This document shows, one piece after another, positions 26,672-33,678 of a DNA stretch of 64,000 bases. Each line of letters begins with the position of its first letter. Position 1 is the first letter of the stretch. The translations under genes were made by a program, and so were the position numbers. Source of the DNA: Armatimonadota bacterium (GTDB lineage Bacteria > Armatimonadota > Fimbriimonadia > Fimbriimonadales > Fimbriimonadaceae); assembly GCA_018268355.1 (NCBI GenBank), contig JAFDWR010000004.1, forward strand, positions 434,404-498,403. Reading direction: 5' to 3'. The notes under the pieces are model-generated. The model was not told where the DNA came from. It saw only the letters and a program-made list of their open reading frames with translations, and made no database searches.

Positions 26672-27225
26672 AACCGGACATTCAGCGCGAGGCCGATAAA
26701 GTTCTGACCGCGGTTTGAACCGTTGGTTCCGCCGTTGCTGACGTGCAGATATTGGAGGCCGACCAGGATCTCGCCTTGAGGCTGGGGGATGCGGATGCCG
26801 AGGCCGAGGTACGGCGTCGAGTTCACATTCGAGTCGAGGTCGCGGGCAAGCCGGTCCACGTATTGCAATCCCCATCCGATGTCGGCATAGACGCCGATGC
26901 GATCGGGCGCCCCGAACCGGTAGCGACCAAAAACGAGTAGCCCGAGGCCGTTGGCGTTCTCAACCGGCCTTGGCGAAAGGCCCGCACTTTGGGTGCTGAT
27001 GTAGTAGCCCTGAATCACCAGCTGGCTTGGAATCTTGAAAAGGCTGATCTTTGGATCTCGGCGGGCATAGCCGAAATTCACCATTCGCGCGACGACCTTT
27101 TCGCTTGAGCCAAGGATCTTTGCATTCTCCATGTAGGAGATGCCCATGTACCATCCGTACCTTTGTTCCTGGGCGGCCGCGAGCCCCGCGAGGAGAATTG
27201 AAGCGAAAATGGCGGTGGGTTTCAT
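26668..27225 (-). CDS. PagL-like outer-membrane beta-barrel (acyloxyacyl hydrolase family)
   Basis: A 185-residue protein with a signal peptide (MKPTAIFASILLAGLAAAQ) and alternating strands ending in a C-terminal Phe, as expected for a small outer-membrane barrel. The C-terminal LHVSNGGTNGSNRG matches the PagL active-site region: His161 and Ser163 sit at the His-x-Ser positions. The usual acidic partner after NxGx appears to be Asn175, so deacylase activity is uncertain. The family removes 3-O acyl chains from lipid A in the outer membrane. Divergent from der by 27 bases. Confidence 0.65.
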   Translation of the reverse strand: MKPTAIFASILLAGLAAAQEQRYGWYMGISYMENAKILGSSEKVVARMVNFGYARRDPKISLFKIPSQLVIQGYYISTQSAGLSPRPVENANGLGLLVFGRYRFGAPDRIGVYADIGWGLQYVDRLARDLDSNVNSTPYLGLGIRIPQPQGEILVGLQYLHVSNGGTNGSNRGQNFIGLALNVRF

Positions 27226-27252
27226 TGAGAACGGTAATATTTACCTCTTCCC

Positions 27253-28701
27253 ATGACTTCGCGACTTCCTGTTCTCGTGATTGTCGGGCGTCCCAACGTC
27301 GGCAAATCCACCCTATTTAACCGAATCATCAAGTCGCGCGTCGCGGTGGTGGAGGACGAACCGGGCATCACCCGCGATCGACTCTATGCTGAAGGCGAGT
27401 GGCGAGGCAAACGATTCCAGATTGTCGACACCGGTGGAATCGTCTTTGACGAGAACGACCCCTTTGCCGAGCAGATTCGAATCCAGGTGAACGTTGCCCT
27501 CGAAGAGGCGGACGCAATCCTTTTTGTCACCGATGCGATTGATGGGGCTAACCCCGACGACATGGAGCTTGCCAACGCCATGCGCATGGTGAAGAAGCCC
27601 ACCTTCGTCGTTGCGAACAAGGCGGACAACGCCAACCGAGAGGCCTATGCCAACGAGTTTTATCGCCTTGGGCTTGGCGAGATCTGGCCCGTGTCTAGCT
27701 TGCACGGGCGCGGCGTCGCCGACTTGCTCGATGAGGTGGTCGCCATCCTCCCCGACGCGGGCAAGAAGGTGGACGAAGAGCGCGAGGAGATTCGCGTTGC
27801 CATCGTGGGGCGGCCCAACGTTGGTAAGTCGTCGCTGATCAACGCCTTCACTGGCGAGCAGCGGATGATCGTCAGCAACGTGGCGGGCACCACTCGCGAT
27901 GCGGTCGACACCCAGCTTGAATATGCGGGCGAGAAGTTCCGCCTTGTGGATACCGCCGGAATTCGCCGACGCGGAAAGATCCAAGGCACCGTCGAGTACT
28001 ACATGGTCGACCGTGCGGTTCGCGCGATGGAGCGGGCCGACTGCGCGATGATCATTGTCGACGGCTCAGAAGGGCTGACGGACGGTGACAAGCGAGTCGC
28101 CAAGGCTGCGCACGACGCCGGTCGCGCGGTGGTTTGGGTGATCAACAAGTGGGACACGAAGGAGCCGCCGGACGGTCAGCCGCGCATGAAGTCGCAGCTG
28201 AAGAAGGACTTCCTGAAGATCCTGCGCGACGAGGTGCCGGAGCTGGCCTATGCGCCGGTGGTCTTCACGTCGGCGATTGAGAGTGCGGGCCTTGAGCCGG
28301 CCCTCGACCGCGTCATCACGTCGGTGGAGAACTTCAGCTTCCGCATCGCCACCGGCCCGCTTAACCGCCTGGTCCAGGATGCCTGCTTCCGACGGCCCTA
28401 CACGACCAAGGGTCGCCCGCTGAAGGTGTATTACACGACCCAGGTGAGCACTCGGCCGCCGACCTTCCTACTCTTTGTGAACGATCCCGAGATCTTGCAC
28501 TTCAGCTACGAGCGCTACCTCTTGAACGAGATTCGCAAGCAGTATCCGCTGGAGGGGACGCCGATTCGGCTGCGCAACAAGAGCTCGCACGGCAAGGGCG
28601 ATGACGAAGTGAAGCCGAAGGGCCGCGGCGCGAAGCGCGACGCAACGACCCGCGACGTCATGGGCCGTTCGAAGCCGAAGCGAGACGACGCGAAGGATTA
28701 A
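27253..28701 (+). CDS. der: Ribosome biogenesis GTPase Der (EngA)
   Basis: A 482-residue tandem-GTPase protein for 50S ribosome assembly. The first G domain has GRPNVGKSTLFNR, DTGG and NKAD; the second has GRPNVGKSSLIN, DTAGIRRRGK and NKWD. Both are followed by the C-terminal KH-like domain (about 360-445). A basic C-terminal tail of about 35 residues rich in Lys, Arg and Asp is longer than usual. The end overlaps the convergent coiled-coil gene by 4 bases. Confidence 0.96.
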   Translation: MTSRLPVLVIVGRPNVGKSTLFNRIIKSRVAVVEDEPGITRDRLYAEGEWRGKRFQIVDTGGIVFDENDPFAEQIRIQVNVALEEADAILFVTDAIDGANPDDMELANAMRMVKKPTFVVANKADNANREAYANEFYRLGLGEIWPVSSLHGRGVADLLDEVVAILPDAGKKVDEEREEIRVAIVGRPNVGKSSLINAFTGEQRMIVSNVAGTTRDAVDTQLEYAGEKFRLVDTAGIRRRGKIQGTVEYYMVDRAVRAMERADCAMIIVDGSEGLTDGDKRVAKAAHDAGRAVVWVINKWDTKEPPDGQPRMKSQLKKDFLKILRDEVPELAYAPVVFTSAIESAGLEPALDRVITSVENFSFRIATGPLNRLVQDACFRRPYTTKGRPLKVYYTTQVSTRPPTFLLFVNDPEILHFSYERYLLNEIRKQYPLEGTPIRLRNKSSHGKGDDEVKPKGRGAKRDATTRDVMGRSKPKRDDAKD

Positions 28702-29237
28702 AGAACGCGGGCTCGGTCCTTTGAGGTCGGCTCTGGTTGGAGCTCGGCTTTGGACCGCTCGATGTTGTTCATGACCTTGCCCACCGCTCCTTCGAGCTTG
28801 GTAAGCACCTCAAAGGCGTAGTCTTCGGCTCCGCGGCGAGTTTGGAGTGCCTCCTGGTTGGCGGCGGCTCGAATCTCGTCGCTTTGGGCCTTGCTGAGCT
28901 TCAGGATTTCGCTTTCGGCGACGAGCTGGGCTTGGCGGAGCTTGGCTTGCTCGATGATGCGGTCGGCTTCGAGCTGGGCTTCGATGACGATGCGCTCGGC
29001 TTCCTTTCGGGCCCCTTCAACGGTCATCCCGGCCTCTTCGCGAGCGGTTTCGACGATGCGCTCCGACTCGCGGATGGTGGAGGCGGCCTGCTTGATGTCG
29101 GTGGGGAGGCTGGCGCGCGCCTTCGAGATGAGCAGACGCAGCTCGTCCTGGTCAAGCCCAAAGGTCATCCCCACGAAGCGCCGGGGACGCTCAATCGATT
29201 GATATTCGATCTGTTCGAGAATGCGCATGATGTCCAT
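28698..29237 (-). CDS. DivIVA-like coiled-coil protein
   Basis: A 179-residue protein. A short N-terminal part (MDIMRILEQIEYQSIERPRR) precedes a long coiled coil (about 45-140) rich in Ala, Glu and Arg, with RKEAERIVIEAQLEADRIIEQA resembling both DivIVA/GpsB and ATP-synthase-b-type helices (positions about 84-105). It could be a scaffold for cell division or envelope processes, but there is no decisive motif. ATG 29237 is used; a second Met three codons later is equally possible. Confidence 0.65.
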   Translation of the reverse strand: MDIMRILEQIEYQSIERPRRFVGMTFGLDQDELRLLISKARASLPTDIKQAASTIRESERIVETAREEAGMTVEGARKEAERIVIEAQLEADRIIEQAKLRQAQLVAESEILKLSKAQSDEIRAAANQEALQTRRGAEDYAFEVLTKLEGAVGKVMNNIERSKAELQPEPTSKDRARVL

Positions 29238-29342
29238 GGGAAGTTTGTGCCTCGTACGAAAAGTTAGGACGTTCGTCGACGACCTATTGTGGCGCAGACC
29301 GGGGTGGGTTGCCCCGGTCTTTTGGCGAGGATTCGGATTGGA

Positions 29343-29813
29343 CTAGAGCGATTTGTCGCCGTAGAGGGTTTGGATGTAGCAGATCTGGCCCCGGTGGTAC
29401 TCCATGTTCATGAGGTGATAGCTCGCGATGTCGGCGATCGGTCGGGGGTCGGGCCGCATGAGATAGACCGTTCGCGCCATCTCCTCGTCGGTGAGGGCTT
29501 CGATGCGGGAGGCGAGGGCTTCGGATTGGGTTCGGACTTCTGCGACCGCCTTTTCGAGGGTGTCGAGCTTGGCGCAATCGGCGAAGTACATGTTCATGAT
29601 CTCTTCCGTCATCTCGCGGATGCCTTCAAAGGTGGTGAGGGTGCCGAGGAGGTAGCGGGGGAGGGTTCCGCACTCTTGGACCATCGAGAGGACGGTCCGA
29701 CCTTCGTCGAGGGGTGACCATTCGAGCTTGTCGGCGGGGACTTTTTCGACCTCCTTGAGGAAGGCGGCCATTGTGGCGCGAGTGGACGCAGCAAGGTGCA
29801 TTTGAAGGGTCAT
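29343..29813 (-). CDS. DinB-like four-helix protein
   Basis: A 156-residue DinB/YfiT-type fold. It is helical, with the three-His metal-site logic visible as His7 in the first helix (MTLQMHLAAS), then HLMNMEYHRGQICYIQTLYG near the C-terminus. The family includes thiol-dependent transferases and many proteins of unknown substrate. A second DinB-type gene lies at 50996. A short GC-rich hairpin (29297-29319) lies downstream but lacks a T run on this strand. Confidence 0.78.
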   Translation of the reverse strand: MTLQMHLAASTRATMAAFLKEVEKVPADKLEWSPLDEGRTVLSMVQECGTLPRYLLGTLTTFEGIREMTEEIMNMYFADCAKLDTLEKAVAEVRTQSEALASRIEALTDEEMARTVYLMRPDPRPIADIASYHLMNMEYHRGQICYIQTLYGDKSL

Positions 29814-29839
29814 GTCGGGGGAGAGCTTACTCGGGTGGG

Positions 29840-29932
29840 TCGAGTGCTCGTCTCGCCGACCGAGGGCGGGGGAGCGAAGCGACCGGGTGAGGCCTCGGGC
29901 CGGTCGGCGACCGCGATCGAATCCGAGTAACC
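29840..29932. repeat. GC-rich intergenic repeat-family segment (R1)
   Basis: A non-coding stretch with the word GGAGCGAAGCGAC and a trailing block CTCGGGCCGGTCGGCGACCG. The same words recur in the gaps near 57.9 kb and 61.3-61.7 kb. CGGTCGGCGACCG can form a small hairpin. Confidence 0.5.
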
Positions 29933-29941
29933 TAGACCCCG

Positions 29942-30952
29942 ATGGGCCGCGACATCAGCCTCTTCTCGGGCTACGACCAAAAGGAGAACCGAACCACCAA
30001 CTACTGCTTGCTCATGCTGCGGCAGGTTTATGAGGCGTCGCCGAGGCTGCTCGCCGACGTTCTCACCCAGCTCTGCGGCGAAGACTTCGGCGGATCGGTG
30101 GGCGTCCGGTTTCGACAGCAGGAAAGGGCGGGGCTCAGCGTTCCCGACGGGCGAATCTCCCAGGCGAGCTTCACGGTCTACGTTGAGACGAAGCTGAAGG
30201 ACTGGTTCCAATGGGAGCAGATTCGCGACCACCTCGTCGCGCTCCAGGCCGAACCGGCGGGGGTGAAGGCGCTCCTTGCGCTCTCGAAATTCGACGTAGA
30301 CCAAGAGGAGCGACTCAGCGAGCTCCAAACCCGGGCCCACGACGAATTTGGCGACAGCGTCCTCTTCCTTACCGCGTCGTTTGAGGAACTCCTCGATGCG
30401 CTGGAAAAGGTGGACCTGCCGCTCTACCTGCGAGCCTCGGTGGAAGAGCTGCGCGCCTACTTTGACCAGCAGTTCTTGTTGCCGACCTGGAAGACGAAGC
30501 TCGAGGTTGTGAATTGCGTGACGACGATGCACGAGATTGAGGCTGGGGGCTACCTCTGCCCGGCGACGGGCGGATCGTATAGCCACGCTCGGGCGCGCTA
30601 CTTTGGGCCGTACCGACTTAAGAGGGTGGACCGAATCTGCGAGATCCTCGGCGTGGTCGATGTGGGCGAGGCGAGCCAGGAGGGGCGGGTGCTCTGGAAC
30701 AATTCGAGCCTTGCGATCAGCGATTTGGTGAAGCGGGCCGACGCACTCGTCAACCGCTTCCGGCCCGAACAGCGGTCGGAAGGGGTGCGGGTTCTCGTGC
30801 TCGGCGAACCGTTCGAGACCGTGTTCCGGAAGGATTCGAAGGGCGGGATGCTGGGGACGAAGCGCTACTTCGAGGTCCCGGACTTGGGGCCGCGCGAGCT
30901 CGCGGCGTACCTTTATGGCAAGGATTGGACGACGCTGAGGGAGTCTAGGTAG
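29942..30952 (+). CDS. Candidate PD-(D/E)XK nuclease-fold protein
   Basis: A 336-residue protein without a signal peptide or membrane segments. Near the N-terminus, ENRTTNYCLLML forms a helix with Glu15. A textbook spacing follows: Pro68-Asp69 in VPDG, a strand turn, then Glu82-Thr83-Lys84 in VYVETKLKDWF. This matches the PD-(D/E)XK metal-nuclease core. The rest (about 110-336) is not recognised. It lies beside a toxin-antitoxin pair and GC-rich repeats, so a mobile or defence role is possible but inferred. It could also be a housekeeping nuclease. Confidence 0.6.
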   Translation: MGRDISLFSGYDQKENRTTNYCLLMLRQVYEASPRLLADVLTQLCGEDFGGSVGVRFRQQERAGLSVPDGRISQASFTVYVETKLKDWFQWEQIRDHLVALQAEPAGVKALLALSKFDVDQEERLSELQTRAHDEFGDSVLFLTASFEELLDALEKVDLPLYLRASVEELRAYFDQQFLLPTWKTKLEVVNCVTTMHEIEAGGYLCPATGGSYSHARARYFGPYRLKRVDRICEILGVVDVGEASQEGRVLWNNSSLAISDLVKRADALVNRFRPEQRSEGVRVLVLGEPFETVFRKDSKGGMLGTKRYFEVPDLGPRELAAYLYGKDWTTLRESR

Positions 30953-31198
30953 GGCCCGCCGGCCCGCCGCCACTCCCGGCTTGGGACCCCGGCGCTCCGC
31001 GCCGCCCAAGCCACGCCCCGGCGGGGGACAAGCCAGCCATCCATTGACAGCAGGACCCAGACCCGGCGACGCTCTGCCAGTCGAAACTGGGCACCGGATT
31101 CCCACAGCATCCTCGCCCCGGGGAAGAGGCACTTTTCACATCAAAACTCCCCATTTGGGAAACGGCAACGCCGAAAAGTCGTCAATAATGTAGGAATG
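30953..31198. repeat. GC-rich intergenic repeat (R2) with 33-bp hairpin
   Basis: A gene-free stretch. At 30979-31011 it holds a hairpin: a 7-bp outer stem GCTTGGG/CCCAAGC, a 4-base 5' bulge, a 6-bp inner stem and a TCC loop. A second copy lies at 57776-57808 with one compensatory pair change. The rest (about 31020-31130) is GC-rich and unrecognised. The last 60 bases become A/T-richer towards the toxin-antitoxin genes. Confidence 0.6.
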
Positions 31199-31227
31199 GG
31201 AATTCCCCATAAATGGAGTAATTTCTG

Positions 31228-31247
31228 AATAGGGAGAACACTATTCT
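31228..31247 (+). promoter_or_regulatory. Inverted repeat upstream of the toxin-antitoxin pair
   Basis: GAATAG (31228-31233) and CTATTC (31242-31247) form an inverted repeat with an 8-base spacer, 26 bases before the antitoxin start. A second palindrome, GGGAATTCCC, lies just upstream (31199-31208). Antitoxins normally repress their own promoter through such sites; that use is inferred. Confidence 0.35.
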
Positions 31248-31273
31248 CAAACCAAAGAGAAGGACAAGATTCA

Positions 31274-31570
31274 ATGGCAAGCAAGGATTCTAGGTTCCTG
31301 GGGCACGAGCTCCGAAAGCCCGACGCCCAAGGTCGCATCATCATCGGCAAAGAGCATGCCGACGATACCTTCGCCATCGAGAGGCTGGACAATGGCGACA
31401 TCTTGCTGAGGCCGGTCGTCGTGATCCACAAACAGGAGGCATGGCTCTTTGCCAATCCGGAGGCGATGGAGTCCGTCAAGAGAGGGCTACAGCAGGCCGC
31501 GGAGGGCAACGTTTCCAGCCTCGGCTCGTTTGCCGAGTTCGCAACGGACGAGGACTCTGAAGAGGACTAG
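31274..31570 (+). CDS. Probable type II antitoxin
   Basis: A 98-residue acidic protein directly in front of a RelE/ParE-like toxin gene (6-base gap). The central strand-rich part (about 14-50: RKPDAQGRIIIGKE, then NGDILLRPVVVI) resembles the AbrB/SpoVT swapped-hairpin DNA-binding fold. The C-terminal half is helical and very acidic (ATDEDSEED), as expected of a toxin-neutralising tail. The DNA-binding fold is a tentative reading; operon position is the stronger evidence. AGAAGG precedes the ATG. Confidence 0.62.
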   Translation: MASKDSRFLGHELRKPDAQGRIIIGKEHADDTFAIERLDNGDILLRPVVVIHKQEAWLFANPEAMESVKRGLQQAAEGNVSSLGSFAEFATDEDSEED

Positions 31571-31576
31571 AGCTGA

Positions 31577-31864
31577 ATGGCCTTTCAGCTCCTGTTCACG
31601 GAAGAGGCATCGAGGCAGCTCCATGCCCTCGAAATTGATGAGAAGAAGCTGCGCAAGGTTCGACGCTGCTTGGGTCTTCTGGAGATTGACCCAAAACACC
31701 CTGGGTTGAACTCACACAAGTACGCTTCGATCAAGGCTCCTGAGGGGCGAGACCTCTGGGAGTCCTACGTAGAGAACCGAACCCCTTCCGCGTGGCGGGT
31801 GTTTTGGTTTTACGGGCCTAGCAAGAACACGATTACGATCGTCGCTATTACCCCGCATCCGTGA
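31577..31864 (+). CDS. RelE/ParE-superfamily toxin
   Basis: A 95-residue protein with the compact RelE/ParE layout. An N-terminal strand (FQLLFTEEASRQLHAL) and two helices are followed by strands LWESYVEN, WRVFWFYG and ITIVAITPHP. The WRVFWFY strand with Arg and the final TPHP match the active-site side of the fold. Toxins of this type cleave ribosome-bound mRNA or inhibit gyrase; which one cannot be decided. It follows the antitoxin gene by 6 bases. Confidence 0.68.
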   Translation: MAFQLLFTEEASRQLHALEIDEKKLRKVRRCLGLLEIDPKHPGLNSHKYASIKAPEGRDLWESYVENRTPSAWRVFWFYGPSKNTITIVAITPHP

Positions 31865-31908
31865 GGCTTCTAGTTGACGATCAAGGCTGCACCCGGTGGG
31901 GACGAAAC

Positions 31909-31983
31909 TGGAGCGGGCGACGAGATTCGAACTCGCGACTTGCTGCTTGGGAAGCAGCCACTCTACCACTGAGTTACGCCCGC
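31909..31983 (-). tRNA. tRNA-Gly (CCC)
   Basis: A complete cloverleaf on the minus strand. The acceptor GCGGGCG (31983-31977) pairs with CGCCCGC (31919-31913). The anticodon stem closes the loop TTCCCAA, giving anticodon CCC. The T arm carries GTTCGAATC. The discriminator is T at 31912 and the 3' CCA is encoded at 31911-31909. It reads GGG glycine codons. Confidence 0.95.
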
Positions 31984-32101
31984 ACGAGGGTCCGAAGGTC
32001 AGTGTAACACGACCCCATTCGATGGGGGAAGTCCGGCCTCGCAAGCCCACCGGGCACCCCCGACGGGGGACATCAATTTCCATGGATTTCGGCCCGAAGA
32101 C

Positions 32102-32131
32102 TCGACTTTCGAGGGGGCAAACCTGTATCAT
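32102..32131 (+). promoter_or_regulatory. Possible promoter of the DnaJ-WD40 gene
   Basis: TCGACT (32102-32107; four of six matches to the -35 consensus) and TATCAT (32126-32131; five of six to the -10) are 18 bases apart, about 40 bases before the TTG start. Pattern evidence only. Confidence 0.35.
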
Positions 32132-32171
32132 GGAGCTTCCTTAGGGGCAGGATGCTCGGGGGCAGTCACCT

Positions 32172-33344
32172 TTGAAAACGCTGGTTTCTTTTTACGAATT
32201 GTTCGGAGTTCGACCAGACGCCGACACCGACACGATTCGACGTGCGTACCGCCTTCTTGCCCGAAAATTTCACCCCGACGTCAGCAACGAGACCAACGCC
32301 CACGAGACCATGGCGAGGCTCAACGAGGCGTTCAAGACCCTCAGCGACCCCGATCGACGCGCCGAATATGACGCGATGCTCGCGGGAGGCGGCGGCCCGA
32401 TCTCGACGAGCAGCCCCACCTCGGGAACGGCAAAGCCGAGCAAGCCGGTTGTGGTTAAGCTGCGCCACCGACTCCACGCCCACAAGACGCCGATCTATGC
32501 GGTTAGCTTTGCGCCCGATTCCCAGAACCTCATCACGAGCGGATTTGACAACGAAATCCTCTGGTGGCACGAGGACAACGTTGTGCAGCGCGCTAAGCTC
32601 GACAGTGGCGTGATCTCGGTCATGAAGGCCTTCCCCGAAGGTCGACTCGTCGCGGCGGGCGCGGCCGAAAGCCAAATTCTCTTCTGGCACCTAAATGGTC
32701 CGATGATCGACAGCTGGAAGTCGGCGGGCGAAGAGTGGGTTTCGTGCCTTGCGATCAGCGCAGACGGCAAGAACCTCGCGACAGGCTCGCTCCACCGCAC
32801 GCTTGCGGTCAACGACACCTGGAACGGCAAGAGCGTTTACCGAAAGCAGGAGCACGAGGACGCGGTCACCGCGATTGCCTACTCGAACGATGGAAAGTAC
32901 ATCGCGAGCGGCTCGGCGGATGCCACGGTAAAGCTGTTCGATGCCCAAACCGGCGCGCTCATCCACACCTTCCGCCAGGTTCGAACCACGGTCACCTCGG
33001 TCGCCTTCTCGCCCGACAATCGCTTCCTTGCGGTGGCGGCGGTCGATCTTTCGATTCGCGTCTTTAGCCTCCAAACGGGTTCGCTTGAAAAGATGATGTT
33101 CGGCCACACGAAGCCGATTGAGTCGATGGCGTTCCACCCGAACAGCTGGTTGCTCGCCTCCGGTTCGCGCGATGGCACCCTCGGCCTCTGGAATGCGGCC
33201 AAGGGAATCGGCAACGTCCGGATGGAAGTCTCGCCAAAGCCGCTCGCCTGCGTCACGTTCTCGATGGACGGTCGAAGGCTCGCCGCCGGTGGTCAAGACA
33301 AGATCGTCCGCATCTGGGACGTCCAAGCGAAAGAAACCGCCTAA
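32172..33344 (+). CDS. J-domain protein fused to a WD40 propeller
   Basis: A 390-residue protein from TTG 32172. Residues 1 to about 68 form a J domain: YELFGVRPDADTDTIRRAYR, HPD at 34-36, then LNEAFKTLSDPDRRAEYD. A Gly/Ser-rich linker (about 72-90) leads to about seven WD40 blades (95-390), with HAHKTPIYAVSFAPD, SGSADATVKLFDAQTG, SGSRDGTLGLWNAAKG and DKIVRIWDVQ. J domains stimulate DnaK ATPase and the propeller would select the client. Standard DnaJ zinc and CTD domains are absent. The client is unknown. Confidence 0.88.
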   Translation: MKTLVSFYELFGVRPDADTDTIRRAYRLLARKFHPDVSNETNAHETMARLNEAFKTLSDPDRRAEYDAMLAGGGGPISTSSPTSGTAKPSKPVVVKLRHRLHAHKTPIYAVSFAPDSQNLITSGFDNEILWWHEDNVVQRAKLDSGVISVMKAFPEGRLVAAGAAESQILFWHLNGPMIDSWKSAGEEWVSCLAISADGKNLATGSLHRTLAVNDTWNGKSVYRKQEHEDAVTAIAYSNDGKYIASGSADATVKLFDAQTGALIHTFRQVRTTVTSVAFSPDNRFLAVAAVDLSIRVFSLQTGSLEKMMFGHTKPIESMAFHPNSWLLASGSRDGTLGLWNAAKGIGNVRMEVSPKPLACVTFSMDGRRLAAGGQDKIVRIWDVQAKETA

Positions 33345-33390
33345 GCGCGGCCCGGTTGCCTTTCTTGGCGAATCGGGCTAAGCTTCGCCC

Positions 33391-33678
33391 ATGCGCGAAC
33401 GCAGCCCCGAAGAGCTTGAGTCGTTGTTAAGCCGACTGGTGAAGCAACAAGCCAAGCTCGCCTTGCAAGTCGCCACCGTCTTTGTCGGTCTTCTGCTCCT
33501 TATCCCTCTGGCCAACCTCCTCGCGCCCAAGGTCGCGGGTCAAAACGTCATTGGGTTCACCGCCACGTGGCTGCTGCTCGGCGTGCTCTTCTATCCCATC
33601 ATCTGGTGGCTGAGCGGCCGGTTCATCACCGCCTCAGACCAGCTTGAGCTCGAAGAAGAGCGCGAGGTGGAGGGTTGA
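33391..33678 (+). CDS. DUF485-like two-helix membrane protein
   Basis: A 95-residue protein with an N-terminal amphipathic helix (RSPEELESLLSRLVKQQAKLA, positions 4-24), two membrane helices (about 26-46 and 55-74) and an acidic tail. Its size and its position immediately before a sodium/solute symporter mirror the yjcH-actP (DUF485-acetate permease) pair. The identification rests on this context more than on residues. The symporter TTG start overlaps its stop. Confidence 0.65.
   Translation: MRERSPEELESLLSRLVKQQAKLALQVATVFVGLLLLIPLANLLAPKVAGQNVIGFTATWLLLGVLFYPIIWWLSGRFITASDQLELEEEREVEG

Noticed and set aside
29297-29323. GC-rich hairpin followed by TTTT on the plus strand
   Set aside because: Genes on both sides run leftwards, and on that strand the stem has no T run. 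It may be a weak terminator for the 29343 gene, but orientation does not fit.
29810-31132. 440-codon minus-strand frame covering the nuclease-like gene
   Set aside because: Shadow frame of 29942-30952 in GC-rich DNA. The plus-strand product has coherent secondary structure and a nuclease motif, while the minus product is Arg/Pro/Glu low-complexity.
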